A stretch of DNA of 59,469 nucleotides from Chloroflexota bacterium (lineage in GTDB: Bacteria > Chloroflexota > UBA6077), in contig JAMCTB010000118.1 of assembly GCA_023380955.1 (NCBI GenBank), positions 4,956 through 64,424 on the forward strand, written 5' to 3'. The notes below the pieces were generated by a model. The model saw nothing but the letters and a program-made list of their open reading frames with translations. It searched no databases and was not told the DNA's origin. Positions 8,065-17,287 of the stretch are shown here, piece by piece (within the stretch, counting starts at the first letter, position 1; every line of letters begins with the position of its first letter). A program made the translations under genes and the position numbers.

Positions 8065-8882
8065 ACATTACCACTGTCGTTGGACTGCTGCTGGGCTTTG
8101 GTGCCCTAATCGGGGGCCTTCTGATGGAGGACGGGAACCTCCTTGCCTTCGCGAAGCCCTCAGCGTTCCTCATAGTCTTCGGTGGGACCTTCGGTGCCAC
8201 CATGGTCAGCCATCCTGGCTCCACCCTAAGGAGGCTGCCGAAGGTGATCGGCAGGACCTTCGTCAACAAGGCGCCGCAGCCCGTGCAGGTGGCCAATACC
8301 CTGGTCGACCTGTCGGAACGGGCCAGGCGGGAGGGACTGCTAGCCCTGGAGGAGGAGCTGCCCAAGCTGGACAACCCACTGTTGCGGAAGGGCGTGATGC
8401 TGGTCGTGGACGGCACCGACCCGGAGTTGGTGAGAAGCGTTCTGCTCTCCGACATGGCGGTGCGAGACCGTGAGGTGGAAAACGAGGCCGGCATGCTGGA
8501 TGCGATGGGTGGGTTTGCCCCTACCATGGGGATCATCGGCACCGTCATGGGGCTGGTGAACGTCCTCAGCAAGATGAGCGATCCCTCCCACCTGGGCGAA
8601 GCCATCGCCGTTGCCTTCATCGCCACCTTCTACGGTGTGGGCTCCGCCAACCTGATTTGGCTCCCCCTGGGAACCAAGCTGAAGAAGCAGGCCGAAGGGG
8701 GACAACTTCTGGACGAGATGATCTTGGAGGGCCTTGCCTCGATCCAGTCCGGGGAGAACCCCAGGATACTGCAGGAGCGGTTGGAGCCCTACCTGCCGAA
8801 AGAGGGGAAGGCCGAGCCACCCAAGGAGCAGGAGAGCGATGCGGCAACAGGCGGGGTACGTGAGGACTTCCAAACGGCCTAA
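8061..8882 (+). CDS. motA: Flagellar motor stator protein MotA
   Basis: 273 residues with the expected four membrane helices: two near the N-terminus (TVVGLLLGFGALIGG; SAFLIVFGGTFGATMV) and two after residue 150 (FAPTMGIIGTVMGLVNVL; AIAVAFIATFYGVGSANL). The cytoplasmic loop between them would contact FliG. With MotB it forms the ion channel that drives rotation. The start is GTG overlapping flbD. Its last 44 bases overlap motB in another frame. Confidence 0.95.
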   Translation: MNITTVVGLLLGFGALIGGLLMEDGNLLAFAKPSAFLIVFGGTFGATMVSHPGSTLRRLPKVIGRTFVNKAPQPVQVANTLVDLSERARREGLLALEEELPKLDNPLLRKGVMLVVDGTDPELVRSVLLSDMAVRDREVENEAGMLDAMGGFAPTMGIIGTVMGLVNVLSKMSDPSHLGEAIAVAFIATFYGVGSANLIWLPLGTKLKKQAEGGQLLDEMILEGLASIQSGENPRILQERLEPYLPKEGKAEPPKEQESDAATGGVREDFQTA

Positions 8883-9672
8883 GAAAGACAACTCGGACCG
8901 GTGGCTGCTCACCTACTCGGACCTGATCACGCTGCTGCTGGCCTTCTTCGTCATCATGTACGGCATCTCGAGCGCCGACGTCCAGAAGTTCTCCAAGTTC
9001 TCGTCGGCCATGAAGAAGGCCTTCAACGTGGGGGTGCTCCAGGGAGACCCGAGTGCGTCGATCCTGGAGCAGACCATGGGCATCTCTTCGGAGGAAGCCA
9101 GCGCCGAGGAGATGTCCGCGGCTTCCAGCGAACTCGACACCGTCTTCAACGAGATGGGATCGGTGATGCAGGACGAGTATCTCGCGGACAAGGTGAGCGT
9201 CAGCGCTCGGGAGGATGGCATCGCCATCAGCGTGTCCGGCAATCTGCTCTTTTCTTCAGGCCGGGCGGACCTGCGCCCCGACGCCGTCAAGCTGCTGCAG
9301 GCCGTGGGGAGAGTGCTGCACCGCCTGCCGAACCCCGTGCGGGTCGAGGGCCACACCGACGACGTGCCTCCCAGCGGGACGGAGTATCCCTCCAACTGGG
9401 AGTTGTCCGGGGCCAGGGCTGTGGCCGTAGTCAGGTACCTGACGGAGATAGAGGGGGTAGAGCCCAGCCGCCTGTCGGCGGTGGCCTTTTCCCAGTTTCA
9501 ACCGGCGGTCGCCAACGATTCGCCTAGAGGACGCGCCCGGAACCGACGATCGGAGATCGTGATCTTGAACATGCCGGTGGCGTCGACGGGCACGGCTTCG
9601 GGTAGTGCAGAGGCAGCGAAGCCTGCGGCCACGCCGGAGAAGGAGAATGGAAGTGCGGGTGAGACGAGGTAG
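8839..9672 (+). CDS. motB: Flagellar motor stator protein MotB
   Basis: 277 residues from ATG 8839, chosen because the protein then starts with a short basic tail and the single membrane helix (YSDLITLLLAFFVIMYGISS) that carries the ion-binding Asp; AGGAGAG precedes it. The C-terminal OmpA-like peptidoglycan-binding domain (VEGHTDDVPPSGTEYPSNWE; NRRSEIVI) is complete. A longer in-frame reading back to 8734 would only add an Arg/Pro-rich stretch from the motA shadow. It anchors the stator to the cell wall. Confidence 0.95.
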   Translation: MRQQAGYVRTSKRPKKDNSDRWLLTYSDLITLLLAFFVIMYGISSADVQKFSKFSSAMKKAFNVGVLQGDPSASILEQTMGISSEEASAEEMSAASSELDTVFNEMGSVMQDEYLADKVSVSAREDGIAISVSGNLLFSSGRADLRPDAVKLLQAVGRVLHRLPNPVRVEGHTDDVPPSGTEYPSNWELSGARAVAVVRYLTEIEGVEPSRLSAVAFSQFQPAVANDSPRGRARNRRSEIVILNMPVASTGTASGSAEAAKPAATPEKENGSAGETR

Positions 9673-10165
9673 CATCATCGGCGTCGCAGCCGGGCTCGGG
9701 GTCGTCCTGCTGGTTGGGGGGGCCTATTTCCTGGGGTCCTCCTCAGGCGCCGGGCGGGCGAACGCCAGCCCGAGCTCAGCGGCCGAGGAGAAGTCGCTCG
9801 GCTCGGGGGGCCCCGGGCTCATGTACGTGCTGAAGGATCGGGTGGTGAACCTGGCGGATCCCACTGGGCGCCGCTATCTGAAGGTTGGCCTTTCAATAGA
9901 GTTCACCACCGGTGCGGCCGAGTTGAAGAAGGCCGGCCCGGAGGAGCGGAAGGTCAAACAGGCGGAGTTCGAGAAGACGCTGGCGCCCCAGGCTCCGCTG
10001 ATAGACGACGCCATCATCAGCATTCTGGCCGCGCGCAGCCCCAGCGACATCTCTACCTCTGAAGGGAAGCAGCGGCTGAAGAACGACATCAAGGATTCCC
10101 TCAACCGCCTCCTGGGTGGTGAGCAGGTCAGCAACGTCTACTTCACTCAGTTTGTGATGCAGTAG
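9647..10165 (+). CDS. fliL: Flagellar basal-body protein FliL
   Basis: 172 residues from ATG 9647 (GGAGAAGGAG upstream). One N-terminal membrane helix (IIGVAAGLGVVLLVGGAYFLG) is followed by a periplasmic domain with VVNLADPTGRRYLKVGLSIE and the terminal VYFTQFVMQ typical of FliL. FliL associates with the stator and basal body and stabilises torque generation. It overlaps motB by 26 bases. A Ser/Gly-rich linker separates the helix and the domain. Confidence 0.93.
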   Translation: MEVRVRRGSIIGVAAGLGVVLLVGGAYFLGSSSGAGRANASPSSAAEEKSLGSGGPGLMYVLKDRVVNLADPTGRRYLKVGLSIEFTTGAAELKKAGPEERKVKQAEFEKTLAPQAPLIDDAIISILAARSPSDISTSEGKQRLKNDIKDSLNRLLGGEQVSNVYFTQFVMQ

Positions 10166-10174
10166 GTAAGGCGA

Positions 10175-11215
10175 ATGGCGGGCGGCATGGATGCAGGGTT
10201 TGACGCAAGAGAGCTCTCCCAATCGGAGATTGACGCTCTTCTATCGAAGCTGGCTACCGAGGGCGAAGCGACGGAGACGCCGCCTGAAGAGCGCTGGAAG
10301 GTCATCAAGACCTACGACTTTCGGCGGCCGGACAAGCTTTCCAAGGATCAGATGCGAACCCTCCAGCTGATCCACGAGACCTTTGGGAGGCTGGCAAGCT
10401 CGTCCCTTTCCGTTTACCTCAGGACTGCCGTTCAACTGAACCTGGTCTCTATCGAGCAGGGCGTGTACGGGGAATACGTGGAGCGCATGCCACCCGATAC
10501 CATCCTGCACATTCTCAGCATGGATCCACTCCCCGGGAGTGTGCTGATTGGGCTGGACCGTGTGGCCGCCGTCACCGCCGTGGATCGGTTGTTGGGCGGC
10601 ACGGGCCTTTCGCCGGATACCGCGCGAACCCCTACCGAGATCGAGCTGGCGTTGTTGCAGGCATTCGTCAACAACATGCTGCGCGGGCTGACGGAGGCGT
10701 GGAGCAGGGTCGTCGATCTCCAACCGGCCATCCGAGACGTGGTGTTGGACCCGAGGTACGTTCAGGTGGCGCTGCGCAGCGACCCGGTGGTGGTCATTGC
10801 TCTCGAGGTGAGTATCGGCCAGAACTCGGGGACCGTCACCCTCTGCCTTCCCTACGTCGCCCTGGAGCCGGTTCTTCCCAAGTTGACGGCTCAGTTGTGG
10901 TTTGCCAGCGCCCGGCGGGGCGCAGCGAAGCAGCAGATGGAGTCGCTTCGCCAGGGCCTGGACAAGGTGAACATCGACGTGATGGTGGAGCTGGGCAGCA
11001 CCATGGTGACGGTGCAGGACCTGATGGATCTGAAGGAGGGGGACGTGGTTCTCATGGATCGGACTATGGGCACGCCCCTGGACGTAGTCATCGGCAGCCG
11101 CCGAAAGTTCGTGGCTCGTCCTGGCATGGTCGGGAACAGGCTTGCCGTTCAAATCGTGGGGAAGGTTGAAGATCTGGAAGTGCCCGAGCAAGTCGGCCAG
11201 GACGTCGCCGTCTGA
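10175..11215 (+). CDS. fliM: Flagellar motor switch protein FliM
   Basis: 346 residues. The N-terminal SQSEIDALLSKL is the conserved CheY-P binding segment, followed by a middle domain (TYDFRRPDKLSKDQMRTLQ) and a C-terminal SpoA domain (about 260-335). It is part of the cytoplasmic C-ring and receives the chemotaxis signal. The SpoA domain is shared with FliN, encoded next. Confidence 0.96.
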   Translation: MAGGMDAGFDARELSQSEIDALLSKLATEGEATETPPEERWKVIKTYDFRRPDKLSKDQMRTLQLIHETFGRLASSSLSVYLRTAVQLNLVSIEQGVYGEYVERMPPDTILHILSMDPLPGSVLIGLDRVAAVTAVDRLLGGTGLSPDTARTPTEIELALLQAFVNNMLRGLTEAWSRVVDLQPAIRDVVLDPRYVQVALRSDPVVVIALEVSIGQNSGTVTLCLPYVALEPVLPKLTAQLWFASARRGAAKQQMESLRQGLDKVNIDVMVELGSTMVTVQDLMDLKEGDVVLMDRTMGTPLDVVIGSRRKFVARPGMVGNRLAVQIVGKVEDLEVPEQVGQDVAV

Positions 11216-11266
11216 GGAGCTGGGACTGCCGGACAGAAGCCGGCGGCTTAATAGGGAGGATCGTCT

Positions 11267-11605
11267 GTGGAGAACGAAGAGGAAGGCGCAAAGGTAAATC
11301 CGGCCCAGTTTGCCTCCTTCGATGACCTGGGAGGACAGAAGCAGTCGAACGCCATCGATCTCCTGCTGGACGTGCCTCTGCGGATCTCGGTGGTGCTGGG
11401 CAAGACGAGTATGACGATCCGGGATGTGCTGGGGCTGGGACAGGGGTCGGTGGTCGAGTTGGACAAGATGGCCGGCGAGCCCGTCGACATAGTGGCCAAC
11501 GAGAAGCTGATCGCCCGCGGAGAGGTCGTCGTCGTCGACGAGAACTTCGGCGTGCGCGTCACCGACATAGTCACTCCCGAGAAGCGACTCAACTCGCTGA
11601 GGTAA
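11267..11605 (+). CDS. fliN: Flagellar motor switch protein FliN
   Basis: 112 residues, a short FliN rather than a FliY with a CheC part. The SpoA domain covers about 35-110 (LLLDVPLRISVVLGKTSMTI; VVVVDENFGVRVTDIV). It forms the base of the C-ring with FliM and contacts the export gate. The GTG start follows GGGAGGA at 11254-11260. Confidence 0.95.
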   Translation: MENEEEGAKVNPAQFASFDDLGGQKQSNAIDLLLDVPLRISVVLGKTSMTIRDVLGLGQGSVVELDKMAGEPVDIVANEKLIARGEVVVVDENFGVRVTDIVTPEKRLNSLR

Positions 11606-11617
11606 GGGGCACCTGCC

Positions 11618-12037
11618 GTGGACATGCCTTTGGATCTGATCTGGGACGTGGCCGTAAAGACAGCCCTGGTGTTGGCGCTGCTGTATGCCGCGCTGTGGGC
11701 CATACGGCGGTACTACGGAAAGAGCGGGGTTCTGCAGCGAGGTCCCTCCCTTCTGGTGGTTCAAAGCACTCAGCTGGGCCCCGGCCGGTCGGTGCACCTG
11801 ATCGGGGTCGGCGGCAAGATGCTGCTGATCGGGGCAACCTCTCAGCAGGTGTCGCTGCTGGCCGAAGTGGGGTCGATGGATCCGGCGGCGGAGCCGGAAG
11901 CCGTGGACACACCCGACAGCTTCGAGCGTCATCTGCGAAAGGCTATAGACGTGGCAGGCTCGCTTCCGGCGCGGCTGAAGAGGCGACCCTTCAGCAGGGG
12001 GGGCGAGTCAGACTCCGGCACTGGAGAAGTTGAATGA
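11618..12037 (+). CDS. fliO: Flagellar export protein FliO
   Basis: 139 residues. One membrane helix ([15 protein letters not shown]) then a small domain typical of FliO ([20 protein letters not shown]). FliO is a scaffold for assembly of FliP in the type III export gate. GTG 11618 or ATG 11624 could be the start. Its stop overlaps the fliP start (ATGA, 12034-12037). Confidence 0.88.
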   Translation: MDMPLDLIWDVAVKTALVLALLYAALWAIRRYYGKSGVLQRGPSLLVVQSTQLGPGRSVHLIGVGGKMLLIGATSQQVSLLAEVGSMDPAAEPEAVDTPDSFERHLRKAIDVAGSLPARLKRRPFSRGGESDSGTGEVE

Positions 12038-12858
12038 AGTGGCTTAGCAGGGGGCGGCTGAAGCCCCTCACCAGGGTTCTGGTGATAGTGACCCTGTTGG
12101 CTGTGGCGCTGGCACTTGCCGGTTGTGCGACGGCGCCAGCCTCCGCCGGCGGGGTTCCCAAGCTGAGCGTTGCCATAGATGGAGCTCGAGGGGCGGTCGA
12201 CGTCGGCGTGGACGGGTCGAAAGATCCCAACGACGTGAGCCTGGCGATCCAGCTGGTGGCCATGCTCACGATCCTCTCTCTGGCTCCGGCGCTGCTGGTG
12301 ATGGTTACATCCTTCACCCGCATCGTCGTGGTTCTCGGCTTCATACGCAGCGCCCTGGGCGTTCCGATGATGCCCCCCAACCAGGTGCTGTTGGGACTGG
12401 CGCTATTCCTCAGCCTGTTCGTGATGATGCCGACGATGGATGCCGTTAACAAGGATGCGCTGCAGCCCTACATGCAGGGCAGCCTCTCGCAGGAGGTGGC
12501 GCTGGACAGGGCACAACGGCCCGTTCGAGAGTTCATGCTGAAGCAGACCCGGGAGAAGGATCTATCCCTCTTCGTTCAACTGGCTCGTCTCGACCGTCCC
12601 AACCAGCCCGACGACGTTCCCACACACGTCTTGATACCGGCCTTCGTCATCAGCGAGCTGAAGACCGCTTTTCAGATGGGCTTCATCATCTTCATCCCGT
12701 TCCTGGTGATCGACATGGTGATCTCCAGCACCCTGATGTCCATGGGCATGATGATGCTGCCGCCGGCCATGATCTCTCTTCCCTTCAAGCTGCTGCTGTT
12801 CGTGATGGTCGACGGGTGGTACCTGGTGGTGGGCTCTCTGGTCAGAAGCTTCGCGTAG
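12034..12858 (+). CDS. fliP: Flagellar export gate protein FliP with lipobox-like signal
   Basis: 274 residues. The N-terminal signal peptide ends in [10 protein letters not shown], where LAGC at residues 28-31 is a textbook lipobox; FliP usually has an ordinary cleavable signal. After it come the family helices ([32 protein letters not shown], and [13 protein letters not shown]). With FliQ and FliR it builds the export gate pore. It overlaps fliO by four bases and is followed by fliQ after nine. Confidence 0.95.
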   Translation: MKWLSRGRLKPLTRVLVIVTLLAVALALAGCATAPASAGGVPKLSVAIDGARGAVDVGVDGSKDPNDVSLAIQLVAMLTILSLAPALLVMVTSFTRIVVVLGFIRSALGVPMMPPNQVLLGLALFLSLFVMMPTMDAVNKDALQPYMQGSLSQEVALDRAQRPVREFMLKQTREKDLSLFVQLARLDRPNQPDDVPTHVLIPAFVISELKTAFQMGFIIFIPFLVIDMVISSTLMSMGMMMLPPAMISLPFKLLLFVMVDGWYLVVGSLVRSFA

Positions 12859-12867
12859 GAGGAACGG

Positions 12868-13137
12868 ATGACCCAGAACATGATCATGCAGCTGAGCAAA
12901 GACGCCTTCACCGTCACCCTGGTGACGGCCATGCCCTTGCTCGGCATCAGCCTGGTGGTGGGGGTGCTGGTGAGCGTCTTCCAGGCGGCGACGCAGATCC
13001 AGGAGATGACCCTCAGCTTCGTGCCCAAGGTGCTCGCCGTCGGCGTCGCGGGGGTGCTCTTTGGCCCCTGGGTGATGAATAACCTGATCGTTTACACCGC
13101 GAACCTGCTGTCCTCGCTGCCCAATTACGCCCACTAG
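12868..13137 (+). CDS. fliQ: Flagellar export gate protein FliQ
   Basis: 89 residues with two membrane helices (AMPLLGISLVVGVLVSVFQA and VLAVGVAGVLFGPWVM) and the conserved ATQIQEMTLSFVPK between them. It is the standard size for FliQ. It is a component of the export gate. AGGAGG-like sequence precedes the ATG. Confidence 0.95.
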   Translation: MTQNMIMQLSKDAFTVTLVTAMPLLGISLVVGVLVSVFQAATQIQEMTLSFVPKVLAVGVAGVLFGPWVMNNLIVYTANLLSSLPNYAH

Positions 13138-13146
13138 GAGAAACCG

Positions 13147-13911
13147 TTGTCTCTCAGCGTCTCGGTCGGCCATTGGGATGGTCGAGACGAGCCACTGGTG
13201 CGGACAGCCGCCATGGTGATGGTGGCGCCGGTCTTGGGAGCCAGGCCGATCCCCTCCCAGGTGAAGATCGGTCTCGCCGTACTGCTGGCAGTGCTTCTGA
13301 CGCCACTGCAGACGGTCTCGGAGCCTCTCTTCACCAACTGGCTGACCGTCATGATATCGGTGGCCCGAGAAGTAGTGATCGGCTTGCTGCTGGGCTTCGC
13401 CGCGACCCTCCTATTCTCGGCTATCCAAATGGCCGCACAGATCGTGGGCGTGCAGATCGGGTTCACCTTCTCCAATACCGTGGACCCGCTGTCGGCCCAG
13501 AGTTCCGGTTTCTTGGAGACTCTCTACAGCATGATGGCGGTGGTGATCTTTCTCAACCTGGGGGGACACCACGCCCTGATAACGGGGCTTAGCCAGAGCT
13601 TCCAGCTGGCTCCGGTGGGGATCTACGGACCGGACCCGGTGGTGGGCGACCGGCTGGTCGCTCTCAGCGCTCTGGCCTTTGGCATGGCCCTTCGGCTGGC
13701 GTTGCCGGTAGTGGGAACGATGTTGTTGGCGGACTGCGCCATGGCGCTGGTGGTGCGGTCGATCCCGCAGATGAACATTTTCGCCGTAGGGCTTCCCGTG
13801 AAGATGGTGGTTGGGTTCCTGACCCTGGTGGCCTTGACGCCGCTGACCGTCAGTGGGGTGGGCAGCTTGACTCAGAGCGTGGCCTCGGCCGTCGCCGGGA
13901 TACTGCGGTAG
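13147..13911 (+). CDS. fliR: Flagellar export gate protein FliR
   Basis: 254 residues from a TTG start at 13147, with GGAG at 13137-13140 overlapping the fliQ stop. The body has several helices (IGLAVLLAVLLTPL; VVIGLLLGFAATLLFSAIQM; VKMVVGFLTLVALTPLTV). The first helix is short and preceded by an unusually polar stretch, so the N-terminus is somewhat divergent. It completes the FliPQR export gate and contacts FlhB, encoded next. Confidence 0.92.
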   Translation: MSLSVSVGHWDGRDEPLVRTAAMVMVAPVLGARPIPSQVKIGLAVLLAVLLTPLQTVSEPLFTNWLTVMISVAREVVIGLLLGFAATLLFSAIQMAAQIVGVQIGFTFSNTVDPLSAQSSGFLETLYSMMAVVIFLNLGGHHALITGLSQSFQLAPVGIYGPDPVVGDRLVALSALAFGMALRLALPVVGTMLLADCAMALVVRSIPQMNIFAVGLPVKMVVGFLTLVALTPLTVSGVGSLTQSVASAVAGILR

Positions 13912-13922
13912 GTAGGTAGGCA

Positions 13923-14987
13923 ATGGCCGGCGACAACAGGACGGAAAAGGCTACAGGGAAAAGGCGCTCCGAGGCGCGGAGCAAGGGCCAGGTCGCGAGA
14001 AGCATGGAGATTACCTCCGTGGCGGCCCTGTTCGTCGGGATGTGGATGCTCACCTCGAAGGCTCCCGATCTGGTGAATGCCTACGCCACAGTGAGCCGAG
14101 AATCCTTTCGCCAAATAGCGCTGCGAGGGGAGCGTCCTGAAGCGGTGCTGTCCCTGGCCATGACCCTGCTGGCCAACAGCGTGCTGGTGGTTGCCCCTGT
14201 GGTGCTGGCCGTGGCCATAACGGGGATGACGTCGAACGTCGTGCAGGTCGGTCCCATGTTCAGCACCGAGGTATTGAAGCCGGACCTGAACAAGCTCAAC
14301 CCGATCATGGGGATCCGGCGGCTTTGGTCCCCTCGGATCTTCATGGAATTGGTCAAGGCCGTGGCGAAGATCTCGGTGATGGGGTTCGTGGCGTTCCAGG
14401 TTGTCCGAGAGCGCTACTGGATGCTGGTCGGCCTTCAGTCGGCGTCGCCAACCGGTGCTCTGGCTATGCTGGGCAGCATCATGCTGGAGATCGCCCAGAA
14501 GTGCGGGATGGCCTTGCTGGTGATGGCTGCCGCCGACTACCTGTACCAGAAGCGCTCCTACGAGGGCAGCCTGAAGATGACCAAACAAGAGGTCAAGGAA
14601 GAAGCCAAGCAGCAGGAGGGGAATCCCCAGATAAAGGGGAAGATCCGATCGCTGCAGAGGCAGTACGCGCGCAGCCGGATGATGCAGTCCGTGCCTAACG
14701 CCGACGTGGTGGTCACAAACCCGACCCACTATGCGGTGGCTCTCGAATACAAGCCTTCGAAGATGCAGGCCCCGGTGGTCACGGCGAAGGGCCAGATGCT
14801 CGTCGCCGAGCAGATCAAGCGGGTGGCCAAGGAGCATGGCGTCCCGGTGGTGGAGAACCCGCCCCTGGCTCGAGCCCTTTACGGCTCTGTGGAAATCGGG
14901 GACGCCGTCCCACCCGAGATGTACCAGGCGGTGGCCGAGGTGCTGGCCTTCATCTACCGGCTACGTCATCCGGAAGATCGATCCTGA
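13923..14987 (+). CDS. flhB: Flagellar export switch protein FlhB
   Basis: 354 residues. N-terminal half has four membrane helices; the hydrophilic start GDNRTEKATGKRRSEAR is typical. The autocleavage site NPTH (Asn-266 to His-269) is intact in ADVVVTNPTHYAVALEY. Cleavage after Asn switches export from rod and hook to filament substrates. It ends 25 bases before a palindromic repeat that separates it from flhA. Confidence 0.96.
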   Translation: MAGDNRTEKATGKRRSEARSKGQVARSMEITSVAALFVGMWMLTSKAPDLVNAYATVSRESFRQIALRGERPEAVLSLAMTLLANSVLVVAPVVLAVAITGMTSNVVQVGPMFSTEVLKPDLNKLNPIMGIRRLWSPRIFMELVKAVAKISVMGFVAFQVVRERYWMLVGLQSASPTGALAMLGSIMLEIAQKCGMALLVMAAADYLYQKRSYEGSLKMTKQEVKEEAKQQEGNPQIKGKIRSLQRQYARSRMMQSVPNADVVVTNPTHYAVALEYKPSKMQAPVVTAKGQMLVAEQIKRVAKEHGVPVVENPPLARALYGSVEIGDAVPPEMYQAVAEVLAFIYRLRHPEDRS

Positions 14988-15012
14988 GTGGTGCATCCGG
15001 CAAGTCTATGCC

Positions 15013-15108
15013 GTAGGGCGGGGCGCTCTGCCCCGCCGCCGGGCGGGCCGGCAGGGGCGGTGACCCCTACGACGGCACCGGGCGGCGGCGCACAGGGCGC
15101 CGCCCTAC
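15013..15108. repeat. GC-rich palindromic intergenic repeat between flhB and flhA
   Basis: GTAGGGCGG (15013-15021) is matched by CCGCCCTAC (15100-15108). Inside are further inverted pieces (gggcgctctgcccc; ggggcggtgacccc). No open frame of interest is seen. Style is that of a dispersed repeat; it lies in an otherwise compact operon and could form a strong mRNA structure between flhB and flhA. Confidence 0.65.
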
Positions 15109-15180
15109 ATATGAGGATTGCCTTGGTCGTGTACCAGCACTCAGCGCTCGGCAGAACGGCGGGTTTGAGGGGAAGACACT

Positions 15181-17268
15181 ATGGCTGTTACCTCAGTTAG
15201 CTCCAAGAGGGATACAGGGCTGGGCCGGCTGATGGGCCAGAGCGACGTGCTGCTGGCCGTGGCGGTCGTGGGCATCGTCGGCATGATGGTGATCCCCCTG
15301 CCGGCCCCCATGCTGGACGTCCTTCAGGTGGTGAACATCGCGACGGCACTCACCATCCTGCTGGTTTCCATGTACGTCATGGAGCCCTTGGAGTTCTCCG
15401 TTTTCCCTTCCCTGCTGCTGATCACCACGCTCTTTCGCCTCGGCCTGAACGTGTCGGCCACCAGGCTGATCTTGCTCAATGGTGGAGCCGGCAAGGTGAT
15501 CGAGGCCTTCGGCAACTTCGTCGTTGGGGGCAACTACGTCGTCGGCGTCGTGGTCTTTCTCATCCTGGTGGTCATCCAGTTCGTGGTGATCACCAACGGT
15601 GCGGGCCGCATAGCTGAGGTGGCCGCCAGGTTTACCTTGGACGCCATGCCTGGGAAGCAGATGAGCATCGACGCGGACATGAACGCCGGCTTGATCACCG
15701 AGCAGGATGCTCGCAGGCGGCGGCGAGCCGTCGAGCAGGAGGCGGACTTCTACGGGGCCATGGATGGTGCCAGCAAGTTCGTCAAGGGCGACGCCGTCGC
15801 CGGCATCATCATCATAGTGATCAACATTGTGGGCGGTTTCGTCATAGGGGTCCTCCAGCGAGGGATGAGCCTCATGGATGCCGTCGGGGTGTACACCCTC
15901 TTGACGGTTGGCGACGGCCTGGTAACCCAGATCCCGGCCCTTCTAATCTCGACGGCGACCGGTATCGTGGTAACTCGAAGTGCCTCGGAGTCGGACCTGG
16001 GGCACGAGATGGCTTCCCAGATCCTGGGGAACCCCAGGGTACTCGGGATCGTCGCCGGGATCATGGCGGCTTTCGGCCTGGTGCCCTCGCTGCCCAAGCT
16101 GCCCTTCCTGGGAGCGGCTGCCGTTCTCGGCGGTGTCGCCTGGATGATGCACAGGGGCAGGGCAGCGGTGGCCGAGCCTATCGCCCAGGAGGAAGAGGCC
16201 TCCGGCGATGCGATGGATCAAGAGACTCCCTCGGTGCTTCTCCAGGTGGATCCCATGGAGGTGGAGATCGGGTACGGGCTGATCCCGCTGGTGGAGCAGA
16301 AGCCCGGGGGTATGCTGGCCCGAATCACGGCCATTCGCCGGCAGTTGGCGCAGGAGCTAGGCATAGTGGTTCCCACCGTGCGCATAAGGGATAACCTGCA
16401 GTTGGGCCCCAACTCCTACCTGGTGAAGCTGCGTGGTGTGGAGATCGGCCGGGGCGAGCTGATGGCAAGCCGGTACCTGGCCCTGGGGATGGGCTGGGAC
16501 GAGACGGGCCTGGAGGGGGTCAAGACCTCCGATCCCGCCTTCGGCCTGCCCGCCGTCTGGATTGGCGAGGCCGACCGAGAGCAGGCCGAGGCCATGGGCT
16601 ACACGGTGGTGGACTCCATATCGGTGTTCAGCACCCACTTCACCGAGATCGTGAAGTCCTTTGCGCCCCTGATCCTGGGGCGGCAGGACCTTCAGCAGCT
16701 CCTGGACAACGCAAAGACGGCCCACGCTGCGGTGATAGAAGAGCTGATCCCGAACATCCTGACGGCGGGGGAGATCCACAGGGTCCTGCAGAACCTGCTC
16801 AGGGAGCGGGTGTCCGTCCGTAACCTGGGCACCATTCTAGAGACCCTGGCCGTCGAGGGCCGGGCCAGTCGGGACCCCGACGTTCTGAGCGAGCAGGTTC
16901 GCCGCGCCCTCGGGCGGGAGATCTGCACTCAGCTAAAGGCGCCCGATGGCGCCCTGCACGTCATAACCATTGGCCCGGAGGCAGAGCAGCTGATCGCCAA
17001 CGCCCTCCAGTCCTCGGATCGGACGGCGGTGGTGGCTCTCGAGCCGGGAATAGCCCACCGGATGCTCCAGCAGCTGGGCATGGAGATCCAGCGAGTAACG
17101 GAGGCCGGCTATCTTCCGGTGATCCTCTGCTCGGGCCGGATAAGGCTGCCGCTCAAGCGGCTCACCGAGCGTTCGATGCCGAACATGGTGGTGCTCTCCT
17201 TCGCAGAGGTCCCAGCGGACTTCAAGGTCGAGTGCGAGGCTACGGTCACGCTGGGGCAGGACAGCTAG
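15181..17268 (+). CDS. flhA: Flagellar export protein FlhA
   Basis: 695 residues, full length. Eight N-terminal membrane helices (from DVLLAVAVVGIVGMMVIPLP to about residue 320), the FHIPEP-type loop (NGAGRIAEVAARFTLDAMPG; IDADMNAGLI), and a large cytoplasmic domain that docks chaperone-substrate complexes. It uses the proton gradient to power export. The usual neighbours flhF and flhG do not follow; a PilZ gene comes next. Confidence 0.96.
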   Translation: MAVTSVSSKRDTGLGRLMGQSDVLLAVAVVGIVGMMVIPLPAPMLDVLQVVNIATALTILLVSMYVMEPLEFSVFPSLLLITTLFRLGLNVSATRLILLNGGAGKVIEAFGNFVVGGNYVVGVVVFLILVVIQFVVITNGAGRIAEVAARFTLDAMPGKQMSIDADMNAGLITEQDARRRRRAVEQEADFYGAMDGASKFVKGDAVAGIIIIVINIVGGFVIGVLQRGMSLMDAVGVYTLLTVGDGLVTQIPALLISTATGIVVTRSASESDLGHEMASQILGNPRVLGIVAGIMAAFGLVPSLPKLPFLGAAAVLGGVAWMMHRGRAAVAEPIAQEEEASGDAMDQETPSVLLQVDPMEVEIGYGLIPLVEQKPGGMLARITAIRRQLAQELGIVVPTVRIRDNLQLGPNSYLVKLRGVEIGRGELMASRYLALGMGWDETGLEGVKTSDPAFGLPAVWIGEADREQAEAMGYTVVDSISVFSTHFTEIVKSFAPLILGRQDLQQLLDNAKTAHAAVIEELIPNILTAGEIHRVLQNLLRERVSVRNLGTILETLAVEGRASRDPDVLSEQVRRALGREICTQLKAPDGALHVITIGPEAEQLIANALQSSDRTAVVALEPGIAHRMLQQLGMEIQRVTEAGYLPVILCSGRIRLPLKRLTERSMPNMVVLSFAEVPADFKVECEATVTLGQDS

Positions 17269-17287
17269 CAGGTCAGGAGGCAGGACG

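Noticed and set aside
10241..11932. Minus-strand open frame of 563 codons across fliM, fliN and fliO
   Set aside because: His/Gln/Arg-rich mirror crossing three real genes and their spacers.
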